Part shown: positions 11,849 through 11,948 of the stretch, one piece after another
Numbering within the stretch: position 1 is the first letter of the stretch
How the letters are laid out: every line of letters starts with the position of its first letter
Assembly (NCBI GenBank): GCA_003561715.1
Contig: PWVU01000150.1
Location: forward strand, 1 to 11,948
Reading direction: 5' to 3'
Length of the DNA: 11,948 bases
From: Candidatus Kaiserbacteria bacterium
GTDB lineage: Bacteria > Patescibacteriota > Minisyncoccia > Phycocordibacterales > UBA12088
The notes under the pieces: generated by a model
Seen by the model: only the letters and a program-made list of their open reading frames with translations
Told to the model about the DNA's origin: nothing
Databases searched by the model: none
Position numbers and translations under genes: made by a program

Positions 11849-11948
11849 CAGAAACGAAGTGAATGAGACGAAGAGCATGCAAACTGCTTTGCATGCGTGC
11901 GAGACGAGAAAACCTTTGCGTTGTTTGAGAGCGACCGATAGGTCGCGA
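11849..11948. other. Hairpin-rich flank of the second tRNA-Thr, cut by the window end
   Basis: No gene is visible in these 100 bp. A perfect 9-bp hairpin GCATGCAAA-CTGC-TTTGCATGC lies at 11875-11896 and a 6-bp one GCGACC-GATA-GGTCGC at 11931-11946. The last 11 bases, ATAGGTCGCGA, repeat tRNA positions 11817-11827 exactly, and GCGAGAC at about 11900-11906 matches the inverse complement of the tRNA T stem. The pattern resembles the flank of the first tRNA-Thr, but the window ends before it can be followed. Confidence 0.5.

Overview
The window looks like a chromosomal segment from a small-genome bacterium, most plausibly a member of the Patescibacteria (Candidate Phyla Radiation). This is an inference from gene content and style: short intergenic gaps, a YibE/F-family protein, MacB/FtsX-type ABC exporters with a membrane-fusion protein but no outer-membrane partner, a stand-alone Nudix hydrolase, small membrane proteins, tRNA genes without encoded CCA, and almost no Shine-Dalgarno motifs. 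No marker gene in the window proves the phylum.

Layout. At 1-180 is the 3' end of a probable Nudix hydrolase gene. At 235-2974 is a metal-homeostasis island: a leftward ZIP-family transporter with a very histidine-rich tail, a divergent Fur/Zur-family repressor, and a YibE/F-family membrane protein that also ends in a His-rich tail. A 15-bp palindrome (TGCAATATATTTGCA) lies in the divergent intergenic region inside a plausible promoter for the regulator, so the three genes probably form one zinc or other metal regulon. At 3016-4008 is a putative zinc-dependent acylase of the AstE/AspA family with lower GC and different codon use. At 4085-9886 is an ABC-export cluster in the order permease, ATPase, membrane-fusion protein, ATPase, permease: two MacB-like pairs flanking one adaptor protein. 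A complete Nudix hydrolase (9888-10328) is almost fused to its end. Then come a membrane-anchored DUF3828-like protein (10385-10927) and a 69-residue two-helix membrane protein (11004-11213). The right end carries two tRNA-Thr genes (anticodons GGT and CGT) separated by a hairpin-rich stretch containing repeated copies of the 3' end of the first tRNA.

Two patterns cut across genes. First, most transcription-unit starts have a TATACT or TATGCT -10 box, often preceded by TGC, ending only about 8-12 nt before the ATG; this implies leaderless or nearly leaderless mRNAs, and no clear Shine-Dalgarno is seen even at internal genes. Second, palindrome-dense noncoding stretches occur at 7685-7880, 11361-11660 and 11849-11948; the last two are linked to tRNA-Thr genes and reuse tRNA 3' sequence in direct and inverted orientation. 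The tRNA-linked repeats are the least explained feature of the window.
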